Shown here one piece after another: positions 1-11,833 of a DNA stretch of 64,000 nt (within the stretch, counting starts at the first letter, position 1; each line of letters starts with the position of its first letter). The notes below the pieces were generated by a model, which saw only the letters and a program-made list of their open reading frames with translations, was not told the origin of the DNA and searched no databases. The DNA is taken from the NCBI GenBank assembly GCA_023053545.1, contig JAKZAN010000005.1, positions 10,230,001 through 10,294,000 on the forward strand, given 5' to 3'. This stretch comes from Lepidurus packardi (taxonomy: Eukaryota; Arthropoda; Branchiopoda; Notostraca; Triopsidae). The position numbers and the translations under genes were made by a program.

Positions 1-127
1 GTAATTATGTTTATCCAGCCAATTTTGATTCCAATTTGTGGCTGATGATTAAAACCGTGATCATAATAAGCGGCGCCTACTGTACAACGAATTCGTCGCA
101 AATAATAGCGTACGTTGCTTTCACGCT

Positions 128-1770
128 TTATTCGAGCATTTCGTACACATGCTCATTTCCTACATTATCATAGGAGACTGACAAAAAGTCCGATTCCGGA
201 GTGTACAAATCGCTTACAATTAACGGATACTGGATTGCTCCTGTGTACCCAGGACTAACTGCTGACCTGTAAAGAGAGATGCTTATCGTTATAATGTGCT
301 AGTATTTCTACAGTAAAAGGAAATAAGTAAATGCATTAAGTGGGCTCACGAAGGGTAGTTAGGCCAAATTCCTTCGAGCTGATGGTTAGTTAAACCCACA
401 GCTTTTAATTCCGCAATTGGAACTCCGGTTGAAACAGGTGTTTCCCGCTTCCTAAAATTATGGGTACCGTTATTAAGATTAATAACAAAATAAAGGTTAT
501 ATAATGTTTACTTTAGTTGCAAGTAAAGCCAGCGCATCCCCAATACCAAGCATATGAGAATAAGGAAAACAGCGAATATTACCCCAGCCACTACCCCTGA
601 ATAAGGATTATTTAACCTCAAATACCTCTCGATTGCAATGTCTCTTTTCTTACCCCAACTCAAGCCCGTTGGACTTAGTATGCACAAGGGATTACCCGGG
701 GGCCATACATTTTCTGGGTTTCCAGTAGTGTCACAATTTTTTATTGGGTCGCCTTTCAGTTCGTATCCTGAGGAACACTGATACGTAGCAGTGGTGACGT
801 TAACTACGACGCTACCTTGCCACGGTGCAGGAGGCATTCCACACAAAATATCTGCGATCAAAGTATGCGGCTGTTAAGAGCAATGTGTAAACCAATCGCA
901 TTGGTTCAAACATAACATTTTTTTAAGAACTTACTGGCATGGTCCAATACTAAGATTCCGCTATCCCGTACACGTAGTATAATTTCCACCGGATTCTCGT
1001 TCAAATTGCTGAACGGTGTGGAGAGTAGTTTAACTTGCACCTTGGCGGACCGGAAGGGTTCACGCGCAAAACAGAAGTACGTGTCTCTTTGATAACTCTG
1101 ATGACAAGGGCCGTAATGATCATGATAGTGAACCACTTCTCGTGCGAGTGGTAGATTGCTTCCATTTCTAGTTTCAGCGGAAAAGTTACCTGCAATTATT
1201 CGTTTATGCAATGAAACTTTTATAATTAAAGGAATTTAATTATGCTCACCTTGAAAATACAGTATCACTTCAGTGGTGAGTCTTTTCCTTTCCCAGGCAA
1301 CGGATAGATAAACGTGTTCACTAGCATTTCTTAATTGGCGCCGGTACTCACCCGCTGATGTTATACTGACACCTTCATCCGCTTCTAGGGAAGCAAAATA
1401 CAAGTCTGATCCAGAGGCTAAGATCTCAACTAGGAATTATACAGAAAATTTTTATTAAAAATACATTTAAAAATAAAAAAAAGACTTACAACAAGTGGGC
1501 CAGGTACCGTTCCAGACCCCAGCAACGCAGGTCTGATGTTCACTGTTTTCATCAGCCACTAAATGAAACTTGTGCTTGCAGAATATCCTGACCACATCAC
1601 CATCATCGTAAGCTTCCTTTAAAGGCTTAATGTAAGAATTTGCAGGCACTCCAGGCGTTCCACATTTCAATGCTACTGAAGCGAAATTTAAAGTCAAATC
1701 TTCATTAATTCATTACTTCACCTGTAATAGTGGGTATAACTATCCAAGCCAGATGCACAACTGAATACAT
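128..1770 (-). CDS. Sushi (CCP)-domain single-pass membrane receptor
   Basis: Seven exons join in phase (1722-1770, 1490-1675, 1250-1417, 935-1189, 512-851, 350-451, 128-266) to give 412 residues. Residues 1-16 (MYSVVHLAWIVIPTIT) look like a signal peptide. A sushi domain follows at about 20-77 (CGTPG...GTWPTC), then a cysteine-containing module without a clear family, then a second sushi domain at about 220-277 (CGMPP...PPGNPLC). A transmembrane helix lies near 308-330 and an ~80-residue cytoplasmic tail ends in HVYEMLE. Sushi modules usually bind proteins or carbohydrates at the cell surface. The tail carries YDNV and YEML tyrosine motifs. The last two exons are short but keep the frame and use good splice sites. 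The ligand is unknown and I do not recognise an orthologue by name. Confidence 0.8.
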
Positions 1771-2422
1771 GGTACAACAACTCACTACTAAAGTTCACCA
1801 ATCAGAATTTAAAGCAGCTAATAAATGTAAGACCTCAATTCCCGGTCGTGTGTCACAGGATACTGTTCTCTTGTCACTAAGGACTTCCGCATGAGGTTAA
1901 GGTCGGAAAGCATCACATAGAAAGAGATATTTTGTTGGCGTGCCGTTAAAACCAAATATCCAAATCAGGAAAAGTCTCGTTTCAGACCACTTTAATGCAA
2001 TTTGTAGTGTGAGCATTGGCTGTTATTGAAAGTTGTTGCGAGAAGTGACTATTAGAAATAAAGTACTAAACAAGCATGTCGTTGATTATATATTTTAAAA
2101 TGTACACATTTAGGATTTCAAGCTCACAGAGCATATATCTTTTGTTTAGTACTTGGCAGGGGCAAACTTAATCATGTTCACTTTACCTGCATTTCATAAG
2201 AACTATTTCCATTAAGGGAAAAAGAGTGACTGCTGATGTTTTGATTAATACAATGTGAAGCTAAAGCAACACTGTTTAAATTGACAATTTGCTGCGTCTA
2301 ATAAGAAACGTAACTGTAAAGAAAAATAAAGTACGGTAAGCAAGCAACAAAAGTATTATTATATGTATTTTAGAATGTACACACTTCCAACCCAAGAAGC
2401 TCACAGAACATATTTCTTTCAC

Positions 2423-2990
2423 TTAGTACTTGGCAGGGGCAACATAGGCGGGCTTGTAGACGGGCTTGGCATAAACGGCAGGGGCAACGTAGGCAGCCGG
2501 CTTGTAGGCGGGTTGGTAGGCAGGTTTGGCATACGCAGCGGGAGCATAGGCCTTGTAGTCACCGGAGTACTGGACATCAGCAACGTAGCCGCTGTAGCCA
2601 TTGACGTAATAGTTGACAGTCTATAAAAGTGACAGGCTATTAGTAAAATAGCACATCGAATAGTTGTTAAGTTTACCTGGCGACGACCATCGGGAAGATC
2701 AACGAAGTAAGATCCCTTGGTATTGTCACCATCGCGGTTCTCTTGTTGACCCATGTTCACATAAGTGTAGTCATCCTTGACTGCCCAGTCGTAGTTGTAG
2801 TAAGCTGGGGCATAGGCCTCTTTGTAGGCTGGGCCAGAGTAGGATGGGGCAGCATAGGATTGTTTGTTGTACACATCGACGGCGGTAGCAGCCGCGACAA
2901 AAGCGAGTACCAAGAAGACCTTTTTAATTAAAAAAAGCAAGAATTAGTCTTTATATCCTAGCTCTAACATTTGGTTTAAGTTACCTTCAT
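2423..2990 (-). CDS. R&R chitin-binding cuticle protein, copy A
   Basis: Three exons (2985-2990, 2677-2919, 2423-2620) give 148 residues. The first coding exon holds only Met-Lys, a common layout for arthropod cuticle genes, and the signal peptide continues in exon 2 (KVFLVLAFVAAATAVD). The centre is a Rebers-Riddiford chitin_bind_4 domain: YNYDWAVKDDY, then DLPDGRRQTVNYYVNGYSGY. The C-terminus is rich in A-Y-K-P repeats (KPAYQPAYKPAAY) and ends APAKY. The product should be secreted into the exoskeleton and bind chitin. It differs from copy B at only two residues I could find (Asn/Ser in the QQENRDG stretch, Ala/Val in the tail). It is transcribed away from copy B. Confidence 0.9.
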
Positions 2991-3076
2991 GTTGCGTTGA
3001 ATGAGGGGTTTGCTTTAGAGCTGCTTGCTGGATAGAGTTGGAAGCTGAAGTGTAATAGTACGAACTGAACCTTCCA

Positions 3077-3084
3077 TTTTTATA
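3077..3084 (-). promoter_or_regulatory. TATA box of cuticle copy A
   Basis: Read on the minus strand this is TATAAAAA, about 90 bases upstream of the start codon and at the same relative place as TATAAATA in copy B. Confidence 0.65.
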
Positions 3085-3205
3085 GTGAAAAGAGAAATTC
3101 ACTCGTGAGACGCTAGTGGCTCATGTTCGCTCTTAGAAGATAACCACACCCTTCCTTTGCCTCCACCGTAGCGCGAAAAGGCTTTGCTTGGACTTGAACC
3201 TATAA

Positions 3206-4365
3206 CTGGAGCAATGGGACGCTCGGAGGCAGCGCTCAAATCAAGGTATTCAACGTCTCCGATAGTGCTCTATCATAGTGAAAGTGTTACTCGTGCAATG
3301 AGTCCAGAAAATCAATGTAGCATGAACATAACTATTCTTATTAAAAATGAATCCATGTCCATGCTTTTATATTTACGGCAAAGGAAATTGGAAAGCGAAC
3401 GTCAAGAAATAAAATTGCAACTTGGCCCATTTAATTGCGGTATCAAAATACGAAAAAGTAAGGCTGGGAAAAAAACTTATCAATTCTCTTATTTCAGTCT
3501 TGTCCAGGCTGATTCCGAAGTGAAGGAAAACGGAAGAATTTTTTATATATATATTTCAATATAGTAAGCAAATGTAACGGTTGTCAAAACTCTTAAGACA
3601 GGGTAAATATTATATTTCTTCTGACCATAAAATTAAGATAAATCTTGAAAGTAATAGTATAAGGGACTTAACGGAAAGGCGGCTGAGTTGACTAACCCGC
3701 AAGGTAAACTTGAAATGTTAGCAAGGTCGTGGCGGAAAGGAAAAGTCAAACTTAGATCCACTTTCTGCTCTGTGTACTTTCTTTCCCTATACCGGAAAAA
3801 AGTTAAGGGTAGAAACTAGTTTAGAGAACCTAAGATTAGTACAGATTATAAACGAAATACAGAGGAGTAATTGTTCAACTTGTTCGGTTTCATGTAGAAA
3901 ACCTCCTCTGGGGTTTGGTACCAAACCAAGTTGGTACTAAACATTTCAAGCTCAGAAGAGTTTTAGTATAATGGAAGAAGTTCTATTTTTTAAATAATAT
4001 TTTCAAGTTTATACCGTACAGGTCGATTAACCAAGCTATTCTCTAGCGATCCGTTATCCGAATCTGAAACTAACGGCTTATATGCTTGGCTTTACAGTGT
4101 GTAATGAACTAGGAAAATAAAATTGTGCTGTCTTTACTTTCTTTCAATAGATTCTTTAAGCCACTTTCTTTTCTAGAATTTGACATGTAGTTATAATATA
4201 GTTTATAACTTGGAAACGCATAAATACTTACTAAGTATAACGACACCCACGCTAAAGTGCCTTTCCTGACAAGGAAACCGGTATAATACAAGAACAACAC
4301 TTTCACTGTGATAGTCTTGATTTAGCGGAACACGTTGAATACCTTGAGCGAACTGTCCCATAATT
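3206..4365. other. Spacer between the cuticle duplication arms
   Basis: There is no convincing gene here. The open frames are short, lack family similarity and lack splice partners. Because the flanking genes diverge from it, this stretch probably holds their upstream regulatory DNA. A palindrome, TTTGGTACCAAA, lies near 3915. Confidence 0.5.
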
Positions 4366-4487
4366 ACTTTGAGTTCAAGTCCAAGAAAAGCTTTTCACGC
4401 TACGATGGAGGCAGACGAAGGGTGTGGTTATCTCGTAACAGCAAGTGTGTGGTAACTATAGAGTCCCATGACTGCTTTTCTCTTGAC

Positions 4488-4495
4488 TATAAATA
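4488..4495 (+). promoter_or_regulatory. TATA box of cuticle copy B
   Basis: TATAAATA lies 95 bases before the start codon. A TCAG initiator-like motif follows about 30 bases downstream. Confidence 0.65.
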
Positions 4496-4582
4496 TGGAA
4501 GGTCCAGTAACAGACTATTACACTTCAGCTTCCAGTTCTACCCAGCAAGCAACACTAAAGCAAAAACTCTCCCAACATAAAC

Positions 4583-5158
4583 ATGAAGGTAAGAGTAACT
4601 CAATCTGTCATAATTACTTAGTTAGGCGTTCAAGACTAACTCGTGCTTTTTATCGAAAAAGGTCTTCTTGGTCCTCGCTTTTGTCGCGGCTGCTACCGCC
4701 GTCGATGTGTACAACAAACAATCCTACGCTGCCCCATCCTACTCTGGCCCGGCCTACAAAGAGGCCTATGCCCCAGCTTACTACAACTACGACTGGGCAG
4801 TCAAGGATGACTACACTTATGTGAACATGGGTCAACAAGAGAGCCGCGATGGTGACAATACCAAGGGATCTTACTTCGTTGATCTTCCCGATGGTCGTCG
4901 CCAGGTAAACTTAACAGCTATTCGATTTGCTATTTTACTAATAGCCTGTCACTTTTATAGACTGTCAACTATTACGTCAATGGCTACAGCGGCTACGTTG
5001 CTGATGTCCAGTACTCCGGTGACTACAAGGCCTATGCTCCCGTTGCGTATGCCAAACCTGCCTACCAACCCGCCTACAAGCCGGCTGCCTACGTTGCCCC
5101 TGCCGTTTATGCCAAGCCCGTCTACAAGCCCGCCTATGTTGCCCCTGCCAAATACTAA
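4583..5158 (+). CDS. R&R chitin-binding cuticle protein, copy B
   Basis: Exons 4583-4588, 4662-4904 and 4961-5158 give 148 residues with the same layout as copy A: a two-codon first exon, signal peptide, chitin_bind_4 domain and an A-Y-K-P tail ending APAKY. Introns sit at identical positions and phases. Intron 2 is nearly identical to that of copy A while intron 1 has drifted in length (73 against 65 bases). Both copies have intact splice sites and their own TATA boxes, so both are probably expressed. Near-identity could reflect recent duplication or gene conversion between the arms. Confidence 0.9.
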
Positions 5159-5331
5159 GTGAAAGAAATATGTTCTGTGAGCTTCTTGGGTTGGAAGTGT
5201 GTACATTCTAAAATACATATAATAATACTTTTGTTGCTTGCTTACCGTACTTTATTTTTCTTTACAGTTACGTTTCTTATTAGACGCAGCAAATTGTCAA
5301 TTAAACCAGAGTTGCTTTAGCTTCACATTGT

Positions 5332-5641
5332 GTTAATCAAAACATAAGCAGTCACTCTTTTTCCCTTAATGGAAATAGCTCTTACGAAATGCCGGTAAAG
5401 TGAACATGATTAAGTTTGCCCCTGCCAAGTACTAAACAAAAGATATATGCTCTGTGAGCTTGAAATCCTAAATGTGTACATTTTAAAATATATAATCAAC
5501 GACATGCTTGTTTAGCACTTTATTTCTAATTTTTTCTCTTTATTTCTTTTGTATTAATCAAAACATCAGCAGTCACTCTTTTTCCTTTAATGGAAATAGT
5601 TCTTATGAAATGCCGGTAAAGTGAACATGATTAAGTTTGCT
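5332..5641 (+). repeat. Tandem partial copies of the cuticle-gene 3' end
   Basis: A block reading AATCAAAACAT...GTGAACATGATTAAGTTTGC occurs at about 5332-5420 and again at 5555-5641. Between them, around 5415-5500, a degraded copy of the cuticle stop-codon region survives (GCCCCTGCCAAGTACTAA followed by the same 3' flank). Fossil terminal codons are also present in the left arm near 2150-2174, so this tandem event is older than the inverted duplication. Confidence 0.7.
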
Positions 5642-6074
5642 TTGTTAGGTTAGGTTATAAATTATTTTTTAGCGTACAAAATTAGTATTACAGATTGCAA
5701 ATAATTGTTTCCTTAAGCATAGCCCGTGGCCTTCCAAGTATCCGTATAGATCGCGAAGAAATACAGCATATACCACAAGCTCTTCTCGGATATTGAGGTC
5801 AACCTATCATTGTCTGCATTTTGGCCTAGGATTTTTGTACACCAAGTCATTGTCCTTTAATGAACTCTCTGACATTAAACACCAATTCTATCAATTCTAA
5901 CAATGCAGGGACCCATTTTTATGGTAGAACGTCCACTTGACGCAAATGAGTAACGAAATTAATTAGTAACGATACATAGGAAAATTTTTGATACACAACA
6001 TATATGCCCACAACGTTCCGTCCAGTTGTTTCTCAGAATTTTGATATAGCTGAGTCAAGCTGTACCTGCTCAAA

Positions 6075-7267
6075 ATGAAACTATTTCTGTTCATAGCAAC
6101 GCTTTTTGTTAAAGCATGGTCCATTCAGCAATTCCAACTTGGCCAAACGTCCAACATAACTTCGAGCTCCATTTCTGGCCATTTTAAAACCCAATCGCTA
6201 TCTCTTTGTGCAACTCTTTGCCTCAACATGAACTATTTCTACTTTACCTTCAACAGTACTGTGTGTGAATTATACGCGCTTCAACCCAGCAACAATGTTC
6301 AGTATTGGCGGAGAACTATTATTCAACTTACAACGCAAACGTCCCCTAGCACAACTCAAAGTCCCGTAACCGTTCCCTACACAGGTAAGAGTATAGGAAT
6401 TGTTCACACGCGACCGTCATAAAAACATTAAACTATCTTTAAAATATTTTATATTATTATATAAAATAATTAATTGTAATTGTATATTTTCCTATGTTTT
6501 AAACTTCAGTAAATGCAACCAATGGACTAGTTTTCACAACCTGCCCTAATTACACCTGCCTCTGGAGGATGTGGTTCGTCGGCCTTACCAGTACTTACAC
6601 TTACACGAATACGTCAATAAATTTGAACCAATGTGCTGGCATCTGTCGACAATTCGGATCTTGTTCTGCGTTCACGTTTGAGCATTCTAGCAGTGGATTA
6701 GTTGAAACCAGAATTTGTAACGGCTATAGAATTATTGAAAGTCTCCAAATAGCTGCATTAGGAGATAATCTTCTTTCATATGGCAATGCTACCACTTGCT
6801 TATGTCAGGTACGAACTTGGGTTTGTTTTTAAACTTTATTGGTTAACAATGATTCCTTGATCCATCCTTGATTTCTTTCTTTTATCATTTCACTCAGGTA
6901 TATCCCAGTAACTTGAGTTTCTATCCGAGTTGCAACAATATGACCGGAAACTACTCTTTGACATTAGGTATTGGAATAGCAAATCAAAGAATGAACTGAA
7001 ACAAAAGATTTCGTGCCAATAGGTACATTCCCCAACATGAACTTCGTTTGTAGATGCGCACGTCGATTCCTGACCATTATAACGGACACCTATATAATGC
7101 CTACAAATCTGACCCCAACCTTTGAAAGTTGTGTAGCCTTGTGCTTCAATCCCACGTGGTGCTGGGGAGTAAGTTACCTAGAAGTCGACCGGACTTGTCA
7201 AATTGCCGAGACAATTATTGGGCTGGAGACTACTGGGCCTTCAAGCATCAACTGTGTTCGTGTTTAA
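6075..7267 (+). CDS. Secreted protein with three PAN/apple-like modules
   Basis: Exons 6075-6384, 6510-6808, 6898-6967 and 7023-7267 join in phase to 307 residues. A signal peptide (MKLFLFIATLFVKAWS) is followed by three cysteine modules with the C-x3-C...C spacing of PAN/apple domains: CATLC, CAGIC...CSAFTF and CVALC...CWGVSY...C. A Thr/Ser/Pro-rich linker (TTQTSPSTTQSP) separates modules 1 and 2 and is probably O-glycosylated. Several N-glycosylation sequons are visible. No transmembrane segment is seen, so the product is probably extracellular. PAN modules bind proteins or carbohydrates; the partner is unknown. The PAN assignment rests on cysteine pattern only. Confidence 0.7.
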
Positions 7268-7448
7268 ACGACGCGTTGTTCTTCAATAACGTAAATATTT
7301 GAGAACTATAAGTATTTTTCTGATAAATATACTTATCAGCTGCATCCGCTGTAATCTTTCTTATACACGTGCACAATTTCCCTGGCGTTACCTTATATAC
7401 CAGCAGTTTCCAAATATCTAGCAGTTGTGCTTTGCACCAATTTCTAAA

Positions 7449-10323
7449 ATGTGGCTACGTCCATTTTGTTGGTTTTTGACAATACAATGGGTGCTCGGTT
7501 TGTCAAATTTTGAACTTAATGAAGACCTCAATGGTTTTTCGATTAAATGGCACGAGATGACAGTAAGTTTCGTTGATTTTCAAGATTCAAACTTTTCAAG
7601 CAAAAATGGAAACAGTTTTTAAAATAATTAAGCAACAATTTTTAAAATAATTAGATATTGAAACATACCAAAGAAAATCCAATATTAAGAGCAGGGATAG
7701 GCAATGCTTCTTTTACGGAAAACCAGGGCAGTTTCATTATTACGGAAGAAACTACAAGTTGGTCGGGTTTGTCCGAGTTCATAATTGAACAGACTTCTAC
7801 CACAATCACCATCACACTTTTCGTATATGGCTCGGTAAGATCGACTTCGACCTTCACGGACTTAACTATAATTCTCTTTTTCGAAAATCTGCATTCTTAC
7901 TCTCAAGGTATCGCTGGTTATTAGTGAGACTAAACTCAATGGTTTAGATACCTTAAGTGTGCGCGTTCAAGTAGATCCTTTTTCCACTTTCTGGAACCGA
8001 TTGGAATTAAAAATCGTGGGCGAAATAAACGAGAAAATATTCGGTGGAGGCGAACAATACACTTACTTAAATCTAAAAGGACGGGATTACCCTATTTGGA
8101 CTCGCGAACAAGGTTATTCTGCATCTTTAACCTCAAATATTAAAGAAAGAAAAAAAATAATTGCCTAAACATGATCTAGGTGTTGGAAGGGATAAATCTC
8201 TTTTAATTACCCAAATTATCGAAGAAGGTTCGCCTGGAGCCGGTGGAGATTACCATACAACGTACTACCCGCTACCTACTTACATTTCTACACGGAATTA
8301 CGCATTTCTAGGTGAAATGAGCGAGTAAGTTCTTTCCGTTTTTCTGAAATTTGTCAAATTCTTTAAACTAATTATTCTTATCCTTACTTGTAAAGGTATT
8401 CGGTTCTAAACTTCACTGAAGCTGAGGCAACCAAAATTTATGTTCATTCCCAAGACTTTTCCTTTCAACTAGTTTTTGGCGATTTAGTCGATTTGGTGAA
8501 AATGCAAAACCAATTAAACTCCCCTTCTACTCATCAATTGCCTGAATGGGTCTACAATGGAGCTATTGTTGCCGTCGAAGGTGGCACAACCGAAGTATAC
8601 TAACTACATTGAAATATACATGTAAAACACCTTAAGTTTGTTTATTTTCTGAAAGATGTTAGAAAAACTCAGACTTTGCCAAAATGCTGGAGTTAATGTG
8701 AGCGCTGTATGGATCCAAGATTGGTCAGGCAAAGTTCAAACCGCCTTTGGATACAGAGTTTTCTGGAACTGGCGTTGGAATGCCACACTTTACCCAGGTG
8801 ACAATTTCGTTAAACCATTTGTTTTCTTATTTTTAAATAAAAAGACTAACAGTTAATGCTTTCCTAAAAAAATATATATATTTAAAATGGTAGATTTGGA
8901 TGTTGTTATAAAGCAACTGAAAGATGAAACACCCAGTGTAAGAGTTACTGCGTACATCAACCCCAGTTTGCACAAAGACGGAGATATTTTTGCAGAAGCA
9001 GATCGACTAGGATTTCTGCTAACCAATTCTCACGACGAAACTTATTTGCAAAACTTTGGTCAGTTTTTGGCAGGAACTATAGATGTGTTCAATCCGGAAG
9101 CTCGCCAGTGGTACTCTAGTAACTTCCATTAAATTCAAACTTCAAAACAATACAAAACAAAAGCTAAACCAAATCATTCTTAGACGTCATCAAGGAAAAT
9201 TTAATCGGATTAGGCCTGGCTGGCTTTATGGCAGATTTTGGTGAATACACTCCTCTTGATTCATTCTCAAAGTCCCAAGAACTTAGTTACCAAGATCCTT
9301 TTATTCGCCACAATCAATTCCCCACTTTATGGGCCGAAACAGTCAAGTAAAACAACTACTTGCAATTCTTTAATCAACTGATTTCCAATCGTCTATGGAT
9401 TATAGTGATGCATTGAGTCAAGGTAATGTGACGGATGTATTGCCTTGGGCTCGTTCAGGTTTTCTAAAAGCTAAACATTACCACTCCATGGTTTGGGCAG
9501 GGGATCAGAACGTAGATTGGTCAACCAGTGATGGATTACCTTCTGCAATTGTCGCAGGCAAGCTTACCGCAATTCGAAAGCTCACTAATTTTGAATTGCT
9601 TACGCTCCATCTAAATAGCTTTATCATTGGGAATGAGTGGATTTGGTTTGAGTCACTCGGATATCGGAGGTTATACCACTTTTGACGGGATTATGGTGCG
9701 CAGCAAGGAACTACTCTTGCGATGGGCGGAGTTTAGTGCGTTTACACCCTTAATGCGCACTCACGTGGGCAATAAACCAGACTTGAACCACCAAATCTAT
9801 TCGGATACCGAAACACTCCAAGCCTTTGCTCGTACGACCCAGATTTTCACGACCCTCGCCCCTTACTCTAAAGAAGTGGTTCAAAATATTACCACAGAAA
9901 GTATTTGCTTAAACGAAAACTGATTTTCAAATTTTCAAAAATTTCTTAATCAGGTTTGCCAGCCATGAGGCCCTTATTTCTGCACTATACAGACCAACAG
10001 AATTTCGAGGTCCAATACCAATATTTGTACGGCAGAGATTTACTTATCGCACCCGTTTTGGAACCCAAACAGGTATTTACATAATTCTCAATAAAAAATA
10101 GATGTTTTAAATTTGCAAATCAAATTTAACAATCTTTTGGAAAATCCAGGACACTTGGTCTGTGTTCCTACCTGAAGACACGTGGGTGTTCTTGTGGAAT
10201 AACACGATAGCCCAAGGCCCTGGCCACGTGACAGTCGACGCGCCCTTAGGCTACCCTCCTGTATTCTACCGTTTTAACTCTCCGTGGACCAAATTATTTC
10301 TCGAGGTCGCGTTAATTTCTTAG
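7449..10323 (+). CDS. Secreted GH31 glycosidase, sulfoquinovosidase (YihQ-like)
   Basis: Twelve exons (7449-7562, 7655-7834, 7908-8112, 8180-8324, 8396-8594, 8656-8797, 8894-9118, 9184-9346, 9406-9557, 9619-9900, 9954-10072, 10150-10323) give 699 residues, close to E. coli YihQ (~680). A signal peptide (MWLRPFCWFLTIQWVLG) is followed by the family landmarks GGGEQYTYLNLKGR and TREQGVGR. The predicted nucleophile is Asp421 (FMADFGEY) and the acid/base Asp491 (VWAGDQ). Gln302, Arg315, Trp318 and Tyr527 match the sulfonate-binding Q288, R301, W304 and Y508 of YihQ, with identical spacing. Known family members release sulfoquinovose from plant and algal sulfolipid. Intron 9 is GC-AG (GCAAGC donor at 9558) and intron 3 has a weak GTTATT donor. 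Secretion suggests digestion of dietary sulfolipid. Confidence 0.85.
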
Positions 10324-10431
10324 CTGTGCATTTAAAACAGGCGAATACAAGCACACAACATAACGTGTGATACCCATTGCAAATAATCCTTAATAATTTT
10401 CTTAAAAATTTTCAAGTTTTCCCAAAGCAAA

Positions 10432-11349
<918 letters not shown>

Positions 11350-11833
11350 CTTTTCCTAGCGAACACACGTTACTCCCCTACCATAATAACAAAACTTAAT
11401 GGAATAAAGGCTTGAGATAGAAGGAATCGTCAGGACGTCAGCAGGCAATTGATACAAGCTAGCGCTGAAAGCATAGCGGTGGTTACTAATCAACGGCTTG
11501 CTATCTCGGGAATGTGATGAAATTGATACCTACAACTTTCTTGTGAAAGTAGGTCTTTACCTGAAAATGTATACTTAAACGCGCGCTGACTGTAAGCCCT
11601 GTAACGCGACTCTCGCTTCCAAATAAAAACAAGGGATGACTGAGGGTTGTAAGCCACGGATCTTTAAACTCGCAATTCGCTGCTTAGCTCAATAACTCAT
11701 CACTCACAAGAGGCGCCACTCTCCAGCTTAAATTAATGAGACGAAGCAGAGATAAATACGACGCTTGGCAGACATAAAAAGAGCGACGTCTGGCAGACTT
11801 AACTACTTCAAAATTAAAATTAAGCGCCGAATT
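11350..11833. promoter_or_regulatory. Head-to-head interval between TVP23 and ARL6IP1
   Basis: These 484 bases separate two start codons that point away from each other, so the interval must hold both 5' ends. I see no gene inside it and no obvious TATA box, as expected for a shared housekeeping promoter. Confidence 0.5.

Larger units (their letters stand above)
2054..3205. repeat. Left arm of inverted duplication with a cuticle gene
   Basis: This arm matches 4366-5530 in reverse complement. The match covers the promoter, both introns, the coding exons and several hundred bases of 3' flank. The arms are separated by about 1.16 kb of unrelated sequence. Divergence is low in exons and higher in flanks and intron 1. 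Confidence 0.85.
4366..5530. repeat. Right arm of inverted duplication with a cuticle gene
   Basis: This is the partner of 2054-3205 in opposite orientation. The match runs from about 220 bases upstream of the start codon to about 370 bases past the stop codon. Confidence 0.85.

Noticed and set aside
3184-3564. 126-codon plus-strand open frame between the cuticle genes
   Set aside because: No signal peptide, domain, splice partner or promoter; its first part lies in the duplicated flank. Probably chance.
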